This document shows, in pieces, positions 8,862 to 17,982 of a DNA stretch of 64,000 nucleotides. A model generated the notes under the pieces. The model saw only the letters and a list, made by a program, of their open reading frames with translations. It ran no database searches and was not told the DNA's origin. The stretch spans positions 330,741-394,740 of the forward strand of contig JAUIFE010000006.1 of the NCBI GenBank assembly GCA_030429565.1. The letters are read 5' to 3'. The DNA is from Holophagae bacterium (GTDB taxonomy: Bacteria; Acidobacteriota; Holophagae; Acanthopleuribacterales; Acanthopleuribacteraceae). The position numbers were made by a program, and so were the translations under genes. The stretch's first letter is position 1. The number at the start of each line of letters is the position of its first letter.

Positions 8862-9800
8862 ATGGGTTTTTTATCTGGCAGCTTGGCCTGCACACGTTTT
8901 AATGTCGTTTCCATTCCTGAGGAACCAAACTTTGAGGCGGCCGCGTTCCGCTTGATTCAACCTGGCTCCAGCATTACGGAAAGCTCTGGTTTTGTACCGT
9001 TTGAGATTGATGAGCCCTACGATTGGGGCGCGCAACGCTACGCCTTTCGCGTGCGCATGGACAAAATCAACGTCGATTCCACCTTGGTTAAAGAACGCTT
9101 GCGCGAACTGATCAAAACCGAATTGGATCGCGGTGAACGGCTCGGCCCCAAGAAGAAAAAGAAGTTAAAAGAACTGGCCGAAGATGAAATCCTGGCGCGT
9201 TCCGCACCGCGCTCCAAGGTTATTGAAGGCATTATCGACGGGCCGATCCTCTACATCGGCAGTACCTCGAAAACCCACCTGGGCACGGTTTTGACCCTGC
9301 TCCAAAAAGTTGGGATTGAGGTTGAGTACAAAACACCTTGGCTGGAAAAAGGTTGGGAAGAAGAAGTCAGCGATTTGGTTGATCTCAAGGAGCCAGGCCA
9401 ATCGTTGCACGGTAGCCGCTTTTTAAAAGAGTTACTCAATGCCGAAGACTTTATGGTTGAACCCGAGAAGGGCAGCATCAAGCTGGCAACCCACTCCAAC
9501 GCCAAAGTCACGTTGACCGGCGAAGTTTTGGGTGAACTCGACCACTACCTGGAAGAAGGCGCCGAACTGTTGGCCGCCAAAATGATTTATGGCGAGCTGG
9601 CCTTCTCATTTGACGCGTTGGCTTACCGCCTCAACGGCCTCAAGTTACAGTCGGTCAAAGCTGATCACTGGACGGAAACCCTCGACGAGCGCATGGAATA
9701 CCTCAAAGGCATGTGGGAAGTGCTCGACGAGAAGTTCGAAGCCCTGATGGTTCAAAACGCCCCGGTCGGTTCTCGCGAAGCGCAGCCGGTCGGCGAATAA
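8862..9800 (+). CDS. RdgC-like recombination-associated protein
   Basis: 312 residues, close to the roughly 300 of RdgC. The middle matches the RdgC layout: a lysine-rich KKKKKLKELAEDE helix, the LARSAPRSKVIEG strand, then GPILYIGSTSKTHLGTVLTL. In proteobacteria RdgC forms a ring on double-stranded DNA and moderates RecA. The N-terminal 60 residues are less conserved than usual, so I give no symbol. The ATG follows AGGAGGACC. A hairpin lies 20 bp after the stop. Confidence 0.62.
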   Translation: MGFLSGSLACTRFNVVSIPEEPNFEAAAFRLIQPGSSITESSGFVPFEIDEPYDWGAQRYAFRVRMDKINVDSTLVKERLRELIKTELDRGERLGPKKKKKLKELAEDEILARSAPRSKVIEGIIDGPILYIGSTSKTHLGTVLTLLQKVGIEVEYKTPWLEKGWEEEVSDLVDLKEPGQSLHGSRFLKELLNAEDFMVEPEKGSIKLATHSNAKVTLTGEVLGELDHYLEEGAELLAAKMIYGELAFSFDALAYRLNGLKLQSVKADHWTETLDERMEYLKGMWEVLDEKFEALMVQNAPVGSREAQPVGE

Positions 9801-9819
9801 CCGCCGCGACCAACCAAAA

Positions 9820-9842
9820 AATGCCGGCGCAAGGCCGGCATT
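9820..9842. terminator. Stem-loop between the RdgC-like and TauE-like genes
   Basis: A perfect 9-bp inverted repeat (AATGCCGGC / GCCGGCATT) with a 5-nt loop, flanked on its left by six A. Read on the minus strand this is a classical intrinsic terminator (stem then U-run) for leftward transcription from the TauE/SafE gene; on the plus strand it lies 20 bp after the RdgC-like stop but lacks a U-run. Confidence 0.65.
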
Positions 9843-10030
9843 GATGGAGGTTGGTGACGGTGGTTTCTTGAATCAAAACGAAGTGGTACGCGGTGTTGCT
9901 CGAACGCCTTTAGCGCGTCACGAGCCGCCGCGTTGCGGTGCTTGCGGGCCGCCCGTCGCCTGGATTATCCGAGCCGTCAAGGTGAAAACGCGCTCGGGTG
10001 ATTCTTTATTTCCATTTTGCCGCTTTTTTT

Positions 10031-10771
10031 TCAGAAAACGGCCTGCAAGCCGCGCCACAGATAAACCGAGCCAACGACCAGTAGCGTGCGGCTGCAGAGT
10101 TTGCGGAAGTGGTGTTCCTGCAAACGTTCCAGCACGAATCGGCCCAGCCAAGTGCCGACAATGGCCGTCATGACGATGATCGCAATCAGCCGTGGTGTGA
10201 CCGTCGCGCTTTCCTCCATCGCCAGGAACAGGGGCCCGTAATAAGCGATTTTTATGATGTGCCCGGCCGATTGGGTGACCGACTTGGTCGCAACCACGGC
10301 AAAGCGGTCGAGGCTGCCGCGAATGAAGAAGATATCGAGCAACGGGCCCGCAATACCGGCTGTGAGTTGGGCAAAGGTTACCAGCAGACCGCACAGCACG
10401 GCGTGTTTCGGTTTGGCGAAATCAAAATGCGGCAACTTGGGTAGCAAGTTGATAAAGGGGATCACACCCAGCATTAGAAAAAGTTGGTGTTTTTCCAAAA
10501 CGATGTGGGCACTTAGCACCATGGCGGCGGTTAGTGACATGCCCAGTGCGTACCAGCCGATGCCGGACCAATAAATGTGGCGCCACAATAAAAAGCCGCG
10601 AAAACTGTTGGCGCTGAGTTGGGTGATGCCGTGGATAACCATGGCGCCCGCAACGGGAAGCATCCAGGCGAAAATCCCCATCATGATCATGCCGCCGCCC
10701 ATGCCGAGCGCGGCCGAAATGAAACTGGTCGCTAGAACTGAGAAACAGGTAATGAGGGCGATACTCGCCAT
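10031..10771 (-). CDS. TauE/SafE family membrane permease
   Basis: 246 residues, roughly seven to eight hydrophobic helices. The TauE/SafE signatures are present: a GMGGGMIMMG glycine-rich loop in the first helix pair, and a second-half repeat with TAGIAGPLLDIFFIRG. Family members export or import small organic sulfonates, sulfoacetate, sulfite or related anions; the substrate here is unknown. I use the ATG at 10771, preceded by GCGAGG at 6 nt, rather than the upstream GTG at 10795 without a clear ribosome-binding site. A LysR gene is divergent, a common arrangement for a regulated transporter. Confidence 0.82.
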   Translation of the reverse strand: MASIALITCFSVLATSFISAALGMGGGMIMMGIFAWMLPVAGAMVIHGITQLSANSFRGFLLWRHIYWSGIGWYALGMSLTAAMVLSAHIVLEKHQLFLMLGVIPFINLLPKLPHFDFAKPKHAVLCGLLVTFAQLTAGIAGPLLDIFFIRGSLDRFAVVATKSVTQSAGHIIKIAYYGPLFLAMEESATVTPRLIAIIVMTAIVGTWLGRFVLERLQEHHFRKLCSRTLLVVGSVYLWRGLQAVF

Positions 10772-11154
10772 GAAAGGCCTCGCTTTCAAATGCACAGCCG
10801 TCGACGGTCGGCGGCACAGGGCGTGGCCGCAACCCTAAGGGCTGTCTCGTCAGGGGTCGGCGCCGCCGTGGGGACTGGTGCCGGACCGATGGTGGCCCGG
10901 TCGGAATGGCCGGGCGTGCTAGTGGGGGGGAGGGATCTTCGATTCGGCCGACCGGGGTGGTGCCAAAGGGGAGGTGTGTTTAACAAGAGGTGAACCGAAG
11001 ATCCCATGTTGGGGCGGCGCCGTGGGAGGCGAACCGCATCAGCGCCGTCGTGGTCGGTCGGCTGTTGTCGTCTAATATGCCGTGAAATGATTGATGCGAC
11101 TAGCGATTTGATCGCATACAATAAATTCCAAAAATTCATCAATAAGGAGGTGAC
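10772..11154. promoter_or_regulatory. Divergent control region between the TauE-like and LysR genes
   Basis: 383 bp without coding potential. A 10-bp perfect inverted repeat (GGGATCTTCG at 10932-10941, CGAAGATCCC at 10996-11005) could form a long hairpin in the TauE-like leader or be a protein site. Nearer the LysR start, ATGCGA (11094-11099) and TCGCAT (11112-11117) are nested inside ATTGATG (11090-11096) and CATCAAT (11137-11143). These dyads in an AT-rich stretch just before the start are good candidates for an autoregulated LysR operator. No convincing -35/-10 pair was assigned. Confidence 0.45.
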
Positions 11155-12039
11155 ATGATCAGTTTGGTGGAAGCGCTGGCGGCCTTGGCCGAGTACGGCA
11201 CCATGAGCAAAGCTGCACTTCGTCTGCGGGTGACCCAGTCGGCCGTTAGCAAACGCATCGCTGCCTTGGAGCGTGAGTTGGGCCGCAAGCTGGTCGAGCC
11301 CGAGGGGCGGCGTGTGCGCTTGACGCCGTTTGCGGTGCGGTTGTTAGCAAGGGTTCGTCCACTCATGGCCGATTTACGCGACGCCCTTTACGGTGAAACC
11401 GCGGCTATGAAAGGGGAGTTGGTGGTTGCGGTCAGCGAGTCGATTTTGGCGTCGTGGGGGCCGCGTTTGTTTGCTTCCTGTTTGACGGCCCTGCCGGACT
11501 TGCGCCTGATCCTCAATGCCCATTCGGGACCCATGGCGGTTGAGCGCGTGCGGGCGGGCGAGGCCATGCTGGCTTTGGTAGCGGGGCTGGATCGCGACGA
11601 ACTGGAGACCCGCCATGTGCTGGAAGAGCCGATGGTGGTGATTCCTTCGGGCCTGCAGGCGTTTACGCTAGGCGGCCGTTTGGCGGTGCGTACGATTGAA
11701 CGGCACTCGGAGACTTGGCGCTGTTTGAGTTTGCGTTTGCCCCGTTTGGCATCGCAGTACCACTTCAATTTGGATGTGACGGCCACCCTGCAAACCTTTA
11801 CCGGAATTGCGCAAATGGCGATTGCCGGTTTGGGGCACGGATTGGTGCCGTTGGGGGTGGCGCGTTCATTGGCGGTGCCCGATCACCAGTTGGTACGCTT
11901 GCCGGGACCGCAGTTGACACGCCCGGTCAGTTGGGTAATGCGCACCAATACGGCGGCTCGACCGTTGGTGAAACGGTTTTTAGAGGTGTTTGCCGATGAA
12001 GCGGCGGTTGTTGAAGCCGACTTTGCCGGCTTTCACTAA
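11155..12039 (+). CDS. LysR-type transcriptional regulator
   Basis: 294 residues. N-terminal winged helix-turn-helix (residues 1-60, TMSKAALRLRVTQSAVSKRI with the following LERELGRKL) and a C-terminal periplasmic-binding-protein-like effector domain (about 85-290). The ATG sits 5 nt after AAGGAGGTG. The divergent TauE/SafE permease is the likely target, with the effector perhaps related to its substrate; this is inferred from position only. It is convergent with the receiver-domain gene, with a single base between the stops. Confidence 0.9.
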   Translation: MISLVEALAALAEYGTMSKAALRLRVTQSAVSKRIAALERELGRKLVEPEGRRVRLTPFAVRLLARVRPLMADLRDALYGETAAMKGELVVAVSESILASWGPRLFASCLTALPDLRLILNAHSGPMAVERVRAGEAMLALVAGLDRDELETRHVLEEPMVVIPSGLQAFTLGGRLAVRTIERHSETWRCLSLRLPRLASQYHFNLDVTATLQTFTGIAQMAIAGLGHGLVPLGVARSLAVPDHQLVRLPGPQLTRPVSWVMRTNTAARPLVKRFLEVFADEAAVVEADFAGFH

Positions 12040-12040
12040 C

Positions 12041-12856
12041 TCACTCGGCTTGTTTGGGTTCGCCGGCTTCTTCGGATTGGCTCTTGCGCAGCTTTTTCAT
12101 GATGTTCATGACGCTTTTGGCCGTAAAAGGCTTCTGCAGCACGGCGGTCACGCGGTCGCGATCGATCTTTTCAATATTAAGCCCGGTGATGAAATAAGTG
12201 GGGACCGAGTAACCTTCTTTGCGCAACCAGTTAACGAAATCGAAGCCGGATTCTTTGGGCATCATGATGTCGCAAAAGATGAGGTCGGGTGTCTTGCGGC
12301 CGCGAATCATGCGGCGTCCTTCTTCGACGGAGGTGGCGCGAATAAACTCGGCGCCCATGCTTTTCACAATAATGCTGAGCATGTCTAGGATTTGGTCCTC
12401 GTCGTCAATCGCCAGAACCGTCATGCCGAGGCAACGGTGTCCTGTTTTCACTTGGGTCGGCTGGTTGTGGCCGAAAATGGTGAGGCCTTGGGCAAGTAAC
12501 GCTTTTTCAATCTCTTTTTTGAGATCGGAATTGAACTTGCGCAGCGCAATTAACTTCTCATGGCCCGGTACATTGGGCGGCAAATTGAAATGGGAGTCGT
12601 GTGCGTCGACGTAAAAAACGGGATGTTTGCTTTCGAGAAGGAAAACCAGCTTCATGTGAGGGTACGCGTGATTGCCCAGCCGGAGGTGAAAGCGCCCGTT
12701 CTCTTTCTCCAAACGCGACCACTGCAGGAGTTCTTCCTCCGAATCCAGGGCTGCCAAGGCATTCGACATTTCCTGGATCGCCGAAGGGACGCCCTTGGGA
12801 TAGGCGTGCTTCAGAAACACCTGGGTGGCTAGTTGCACCATCTGATTGAGGTTCAT
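12041..12856 (-). CDS. Response regulator with unknown N-terminal domain
   Basis: 271 residues. A CheY-like receiver occupies about 145-257, with acidic D151/D152, phosphoacceptor D196 in DLIFCDIMMP, the T/S site in the FITG strand and the conserved lysine in QKPF. Unusually the receiver is C-terminal; residues 1-130 form a mixed helix/strand domain I do not recognise. There is no DNA-binding domain. Its start overlaps the stop of the REC-kinase gene in an ATGA, so the two are co-translated and this is its probable partner. The C-terminal tail is charged (Glu/Lys/Gln). Confidence 0.85.
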   Translation of the reverse strand: MNLNQMVQLATQVFLKHAYPKGVPSAIQEMSNALAALDSEEELLQWSRLEKENGRFHLRLGNHAYPHMKLVFLLESKHPVFYVDAHDSHFNLPPNVPGHEKLIALRKFNSDLKKEIEKALLAQGLTIFGHNQPTQVKTGHRCLGMTVLAIDDEDQILDMLSIIVKSMGAEFIRATSVEEGRRMIRGRKTPDLIFCDIMMPKESGFDFVNWLRKEGYSVPTYFITGLNIEKIDRDRVTAVLQKPFTAKSVMNIMKKLRKSQSEEAGEPKQAE

Positions 12857-14133
12857 TCTTGTGTAACCACTGGAAGGTAAAAAGTAAAGGAGCTACCTTG
12901 ATTGAGACCGGAGCTTGAAGCTTCTATCTTACCACCAAGTTCGTTTAAAATCCCCTTACAAAGTGCCAAACCCACTCCAATCCCTCGTGTCATGAACTCA
13001 AACTGTCCCGTTTTATGATAGTTAACGTTGGTGACCTGGTAGAATTCATCGAAAATTTTGTCGAGATCTTCTTCTTTTAAACCGATGCCGCTGTCACGGA
13101 TCTCGAACCATACGCGTTCTTCCTCGATCCACGTTTTTACCAGAATCTTGCCGTGGTCGGGTGTAAAACAAATCGCATTTTTGAGCAAGTTACTCAAAAC
13201 TTGATCAATGAGATTACGATCACCTTTAATGATTGGCGGCGTTTCGGTGAGTGTCATGCTGAATTCGAGATGACGTAGTTTCATAAAAAACGACATGCCT
13301 TCATGTACTTTAAGGAAAGCTTCGTTGAGATCGACCTCTGCCAATTTCATGGGGAACTTCTTTAACGCCAGTCGTGTTAAGTCGGTAATTTTGGTGATCA
13401 AATCACTCATTTTCCCCAAATTGGTTTGGCTGATCTGCAAAACGCGTTGCGCGTCGGGATTGAGTTCGCCCAGCATGCCTTCCAACAACACGTCGATGTA
13501 ACCCGAGGCGATCGACAGCGGCGTGCGCAACTCGTGTGAGGTGATACCGACGATGTTTTCTTTAAGGCGGGTTAACCGCTGCAATTCGAGGTTCCAGTTC
13601 TGGCTTTGCTCGTAGGCATGCTGCAATTCTTCTTTGCTTTGGCGCAGCTCCAGGTTGGTGCGTTCGAGCTCTTCAATTTTGACCTGGAGTTTGTTGACCA
13701 GGGTGACGTTGAAGTCCCGCAATATACGGGTTTTATTGTGCGATGCGGGTTTTTCTCGTTCGCCTTCCAAATAGCGGTGTACCTGATCCGAGAAGGTGCG
13801 CGCGTTGATCGGTTTTTCGATGTAACCGTCGCAACCGGCGACCAGCGCTTGATCGCGGTCGCGCTGTGACGTTTTCGAGGTCAGCGCAATAATCGGAATA
13901 TCCGCCAGGCCTGGCACGGACTTAATTTTGGTGGCGGCACCGAGGCCGTCGATGTGCGGCAGTTCTAGATCCATCAATATTAGGTCGGGGCGCAAATCCA
14001 TCGCCTGTTTGATTCCCTGAATTCCGTCAAACGCCGAGGAGAGCTTAAAGCCGGCCGGCTCGAGGATTTTTTTGATGAGGCGTTGGTTGAACTCATTGTC
14101 CTCGATATACAAGATGTGGGGCGTTTTTTCCAT
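12853..14133 (-). CDS. Receiver-histidine kinase protein (REC-coiled coil-HisKA-HATPase)
   Basis: 426 residues, soluble. An N-terminal receiver (1-122, phosphoacceptor D55 in LILMDLELP, K107) precedes a coiled coil (140-190), a HisKA domain with H200 in TSHELRTPLS, and a HATPase_c domain with an N-box (LSNLLKNAICF), DSGIGL and GVGLALCKG. Receiver-first kinases are usually controlled by an upstream kinase through the receiver. The ATG follows AAGG at 7 nt. It lies 52 bp downstream of tsaE and overlaps the receiver protein by 4 bp, so it may be the distal part of the nnr-tsaE transcription unit. Confidence 0.9.
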   Translation of the reverse strand: MEKTPHILYIEDNEFNQRLIKKILEPAGFKLSSAFDGIQGIKQAMDLRPDLILMDLELPHIDGLGAATKIKSVPGLADIPIIALTSKTSQRDRDQALVAGCDGYIEKPINARTFSDQVHRYLEGEREKPASHNKTRILRDFNVTLVNKLQVKIEELERTNLELRQSKEELQHAYEQSQNWNLELQRLTRLKENIVGITSHELRTPLSIASGYIDVLLEGMLGELNPDAQRVLQISQTNLGKMSDLITKITDLTRLALKKFPMKLAEVDLNEAFLKVHEGMSFFMKLRHLEFSMTLTETPPIIKGDRNLIDQVLSNLLKNAICFTPDHGKILVKTWIEEERVWFEIRDSGIGLKEEDLDKIFDEFYQVTNVNYHKTGQFEFMTRGIGVGLALCKGILNELGGKIEASSSGLNQGSSFTFYLPVVTQE

Positions 14134-14185
14134 GGGGTAACCTTGTCGCGCGGTCGAAGATGCCGGCTTAACTCCATCAAGGTCT

Positions 14186-14635
14186 TTAGGTTGCGTCTTG
14201 GGGGAGCTTTAGTATGCGAATGTCGCGGCTGGTCGGTTGGCTCTGTTCGATTTTAATCAAAAAGTGAACTTTGGTTAATCCATAATCGGCCAAACGTTCC
14301 GGCCATTCGATAAATTTGATCGAGGGTGCGGCGAGTATTTCATCTAAGTCAATACTTTCCAGTGCTTCAGGGCCTTCTAGTCGGTACAGGTCGATATGGT
14401 CGATGCCGGGCCCAACAGCGTAATGATTGACGATGGTGTAGGTGGGGGAGTCGACTTCCCACGCTTTGCGCGCATCCAACCCTTCGCAAAAGCCGCGTAC
14501 AAAGGTTGTTTTGCCCGCGCCTAAATCGCCTTGGAGCAATACCACGTCGCCGGGGTTGACATGCTCGGCGAATTGGGTGGCGACCTGACGGGTTTGCGTT
14601 TCGTTGCGGGTCTGTTTGAGGAAGGGAAAAATCAT
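14186..14635 (-). CDS. tsaE: tRNA N6-threonylcarbamoyladenosine biosynthesis ATPase TsaE
   Basis: 149 residues. TsaE is the P-loop ATPase that works with TsaB and TsaD to make t6A37 in ANN-decoding tRNAs. Signatures: Walker A GDLGAGKTTFVRGF, SPTYTIVNHY, the HIDLYRL motif and FIEWPERL. I place the start at the ATG at 14635, preceded by GGAGA; an upstream frame adds 20 residues with no family support. nnr lies upstream on the same strand, a common yjeF-yjeE pairing, though here with a 277-bp spacer. Confidence 0.93.
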   Translation of the reverse strand: MIFPFLKQTRNETQTRQVATQFAEHVNPGDVVLLQGDLGAGKTTFVRGFCEGLDARKAWEVDSPTYTIVNHYAVGPGIDHIDLYRLEGPEALESIDLDEILAAPSIKFIEWPERLADYGLTKVHFLIKIEQSQPTSRDIRILKLPQDAT

Positions 14636-14912
14636 CGCGGGGTTCTCCAACGGCAATGGGCCGTGCGCGAGTATCCTAAGTGAATGACGGACCAATTTAG
14701 CGGTCGGCGGTCGCGGTTTTGACGCGGCTCGTCAATGGCTGCATGTTAACCAGAAGCGGCGCCTCGGGGAAGCACATTTTTCACAGGGGTCGGGGCGACG
14801 GCGGCGGTGACTGTTTCCGGCGCGTCGAGGAATTGCGGGTGTGTTTTGGAAGTGTTTGTGTCTGTTGTGTTTGTTGGGTCTGTGTCGGCTTGGGCGCGAT
14901 GGGGCGCGTCGG

Positions 14913-16355
14913 TCAAAAACGCAAATCCTCGATGATGTCTTCAGCCGTCATGCTGTAGTCGCGGTACTGCTGTACCCAGCGGTCGGCCGCCAAACCGTGG
15001 CGCAAAACAGCGCTGAGGACCGCGTCTCCGATAGCCGCACCGCCTGCCAACATGGCGCCAATCATGCCGCTGAGAACGTCGCCGCTACCGGCCGTGGCTA
15101 GGGCCGCATTCCCGGTGCCGCAGATGAAAAGTTCGCCGTCCGGGCTTTGAATAAGGGTGCGATAACCTTTGAGCACGATCCAGCCGCCCGGGTAGTAATT
15201 GGCCAAAGCGGCAATGGCGGCGGTGCGGTCGGCTTGAACTTGGGCGGCGGTGACGCCCAGCAGGGCGGCCGCTTCCCCTGGATGGGGGGTCATCACCCAT
15301 TCTGTTCCCATTGACTCGCGAAACTGGGCAACAAAGGCCAAACTGTCAGCATCCCAAACCACGCGTTGTTCGTGCAGGTTCCACGCCTCCAGCGCCTGTT
15401 GTGCGGTCGCGTTACGGGATAGCCCGGGCCCGACGACGAGGGCGTCGTAGTGTTGGGTGCCGGGACCGGCGCCGGCGTCTCCGACCATCAGTGAACCTGG
15501 CTGCCCAAAGCCTTCGGGGGCGTCGCTGAAAAGGCGCACTTTGCCGGCGCCGAACCGCAGGGCGGCACGACCGGCAAGGAAGGCGGCGCCTTGCATGCCG
15601 CGAAATCCGCCGAGCACGGCCAAGGTGCCGAAACGACCCTTGTGGCTGTCCTGCTGTCGTGGCGGCCGATCATAATCGCTTGCTTCCATGAGGAAACGGT
15701 TGACGCCCGCATCGGCGCTGAACTGTATGCCAATGTCGTGCAGTCGGATTTGGCCGCAGAAGGTACAGGCCGGCGTGACCACGTGGGCGGTTTTGAGTCG
15801 TTGAAAGGTGACGGTGACATCGGCTTTGACGACGACGCCGTCGACACGGCCGTGGTTGCCGTTGAGGCCGGACGGGACATCGACGGCTAAAATTTTGGCC
15901 GGTGCCGCATTCGCGTTGTTGACGAGGGTTGCTAAATCGCCGCTAATCGGTCGGCTTAGGCCGGTGCCGAAGAGGCTGTCAACCAGCCAGGTGACCGTCT
16001 CGTCGATCTCGGTGGCCAAGGGACCGTTCGGTGCTTCGCAGGGAACCCCGGCCGCCGTCAAGCGTTGGTAGTTCACCGCGCTGTCGCCTTGAAAAGCGCC
16101 GGGGTCGCTGATGCAACGCACGCGAACGGTCACGCCGCGCTCGTGGAGCAAGCGGGCGATCGCCAAGCCGTCGCCGCCGTTGTTGCCTGGTCCCACGAGA
16201 ACGAGCACCTGATCCTGCTCGCCCAATAAGGTTCCCAGTTCCTGCGCACAGGCGCGCGCCGCATGTTCCATCAGGGTGATGCCGGGCACGCCCAATTGAT
16301 CAATGGTAAAGCGGTCGGCGGCGGCCATTTGCGTGGCGGTGACAATGGCTTGCAT
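14913..16355 (-). CDS. nnr: Bifunctional NAD(P)H-hydrate epimerase/dehydratase
   Basis: 480 residues, the normal length of the fused enzyme. It repairs damaged NADH/NADPH hydrates. The N-terminal YjeF_N epimerase domain (1-215) has GPGNNGGDGLAIARLL and FGTGLSRPI; the C-terminal ribokinase-like ADP/ATP-dependent dehydratase domain (about 230-478) has HKGRFGTLAVLGG, MTPHPGEAA and the TAGSGDVLSGMIGAML active-site segment. The ATG follows GGAGAG at 6 nt. tsaE follows downstream, as in many genomes. Confidence 0.95.
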   Translation of the reverse strand: MQAIVTATQMAAADRFTIDQLGVPGITLMEHAARACAQELGTLLGEQDQVLVLVGPGNNGGDGLAIARLLHERGVTVRVRCISDPGAFQGDSAVNYQRLTAAGVPCEAPNGPLATEIDETVTWLVDSLFGTGLSRPISGDLATLVNNANAAPAKILAVDVPSGLNGNHGRVDGVVVKADVTVTFQRLKTAHVVTPACTFCGQIRLHDIGIQFSADAGVNRFLMEASDYDRPPRQQDSHKGRFGTLAVLGGFRGMQGAAFLAGRAALRFGAGKVRLFSDAPEGFGQPGSLMVGDAGAGPGTQHYDALVVGPGLSRNATAQQALEAWNLHEQRVVWDADSLAFVAQFRESMGTEWVMTPHPGEAAALLGVTAAQVQADRTAAIAALANYYPGGWIVLKGYRTLIQSPDGELFICGTGNAALATAGSGDVLSGMIGAMLAGGAAIGDAVLSAVLRHGLAADRWVQQYRDYSMTAEDIIEDLRF

Positions 16356-16392
16356 GATGAACTCTCCGGTTGGTGGGCTTCGTGCGGCGTCC

Positions 16393-17253
16393 CTACTTCT
16401 GGAACAATGGGTCTAAGGTGAAGCTACCGACGGCGACGAGCTTGTGGCTAAACACGCGCCGGCCGCCCTCAACATCGCTTTCGGGAACCATCGGATCGTT
16501 TATGTCCAGTTCGGGGGTGAAGCTGCCGGTTATCTGCTTTTTCTTGTGCTTGACGGTGATGGTGAAGCGCACCGGTAGCGAAAATTTGTTGCGGTACTCG
16601 GCGACCTTTTTAACGGCGGCGTAGTCTTCCGGTGAAGGGTCTTTCTCTTCAATCGATACCGACCGCGCTTCGCCCCAAAATTCCAAGTTCAGATCGCCTT
16701 GGATGATCATTTCACCTCTTTTCTTCATGCGCCCGCTCGGCGTGAAGGTGACTTCGCCGATATCAAAGCCGCCGCGGTTGAAGGCGACATTTTGATCGTA
16801 GTTAATTTCGGTTTCGCGTTTTTCCATGACTTTGATCAAATGATCGGTGGTGATGTTGGTTTTGGCGACGTGGCGCTCTTCGCGGTATTGGTAACGCTTC
16901 TCGAATAACAAACGTTGACTGCCTTCGATGGTGTGGGTCAACAACATGCTGGTTTCACCGAGGTCGTTGATCTGGAAGCGCAACGTTACGTCGATGTCGA
17001 CCTTGAAATCGCTCTTCTCTTTAAAAAAAGCAACCGGCACGGACGCTTCACCGCGTTTCTCAAAGCGGGTTGCCATGTACTGGCTAAACAGCGGGCCGTC
17101 GATTTGGATGGCAAGGTTGCCTTCCCAAAGGGCGCCGTCGAGTGGGGCAAAGTCAATGCTGTCCTCTGAGAGGGGTTCCGAAGCAAGGCCGATTGCCTGC
17201 GTCAAGCAACCCAGTAAACAAAGGGACGCGAGTAAGTGCCGAGGGTGAAACAT
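16393..17253 (-). CDS. Exported protein of unknown function
   Basis: 286 residues from the ATG at 17253, which has AAGGAG at a good distance; a longer frame upstream starts inside non-coding sequence. Residues 1-24 form a signal peptide with a Leu-rich core. A cysteine (LLGCL) inside the core could be a lipobox, but charge and spacing favour ordinary signal peptidase cleavage after LASA/GLAS. The mature part is about 260 residues, rich in alternating hydrophobic/charged strands (beta-sandwich look), without cysteines or catalytic motifs. No family was recognised. It stands alone, upstream of nnr on the same strand with a 37-bp gap, so it may be co-transcribed with it. Confidence 0.7.
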   Translation of the reverse strand: MFHPRHLLASLCLLGCLTQAIGLASEPLSEDSIDFAPLDGALWEGNLAIQIDGPLFSQYMATRFEKRGEASVPVAFFKEKSDFKVDIDVTLRFQINDLGETSMLLTHTIEGSQRLLFEKRYQYREERHVAKTNITTDHLIKVMEKRETEINYDQNVAFNRGGFDIGEVTFTPSGRMKKRGEMIIQGDLNLEFWGEARSVSIEEKDPSPEDYAAVKKVAEYRNKFSLPVRFTITVKHKKKQITGSFTPELDINDPMVPESDVEGGRRVFSHKLVAVGSFTLDPLFQK

Positions 17254-17781
17254 GGAGAGCTCCTTGAGCGAAGAGAGTAACCGGGTTGATTGAGTCATGG
17301 GGCTGTCGCGAGTGATTCTACCGCGAAGCAGAGGTGGCCGGCATAGGGAAATCGCCACCGCGCGGTACATCGAACTGTCGCTTAAAGCTGACGGACCCTG
17401 TCTGTTTTGGCGATCAGGTGAGGCGCAAAGCGTTGCGAAAAAACCCGGTCCGCTATTTTGGCCCCGATTGGTTGGGCGCGAAAACGAGATCGCTCACGAA
17501 TTGCGGTTCACAGGTCCTCACCCTGCGCCAAAAAGCCGTGCTATCGTGCCGCGGCGGCGGTGTGGCCCGTGATTGCTAGACAGGCTGGTGTGGTATTAAG
17601 TGGCGTTAAGCTAGTTGTTTTGCTCGTTTTTTTTGTCTGTCGGGCGGTGGGCTTGAGACTTGGCTTGGGACTTGCTGCTTGGCGCCCGGGTGCGCAAGCC
17701 GGCTCACCTTGGCCTTGTTCTCGCCCCCCCTTGTGCCGGCGCCCTCATTTGGCGCCCAACTGTTTGGCACGCACGCTTTAA
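17254..17781. other. Non-coding stretch with low-complexity G/T-rich sequence
   Basis: No gene is supported here. Short open frames on both strands lack ribosome-binding sites and have biased, low-complexity composition (for example the TTG/CTTGG-rich tract at about 17640-17700). The stretch separates the leftward secreted protein from the rightward PHP-like lipoprotein and leads into the promoter at 17782. Confidence 0.55.
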
Positions 17782-17811
17782 TTGACAGTTGCTTCGTGCG
17801 TTTCCTAAGAT
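17782..17811 (+). promoter_or_regulatory. Sigma-70-type promoter for the large lipoprotein gene
   Basis: Consensus TTGACA at 17782-17787 and TAAGAT at 17806-17811, 18 bp apart. Transcription would start near 17818, giving a leader of about 165 nt before the lipoprotein ATG. Confidence 0.6.
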
Positions 17812-17982
17812 GGTCAATTCGGCTTCGCCGCAAGCCGGGGTTCTGTGTCGCTTCGCGTTGTGCGGGACTCGTTGAGGATCGGTCGCCACGATGGGCGCCC
17901 GGCGTTGTATGAGTACTTTGTTTATCGGGATTCGGTCAATCGACGTTACCGGTCCCCACGATTCGAGGGAGGATCGCCTCTT

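Noticed and set aside
13606..13869. Frame antisense to the receiver-kinase gene
   Set aside because: Antisense shadow of the kinase coding sequence.
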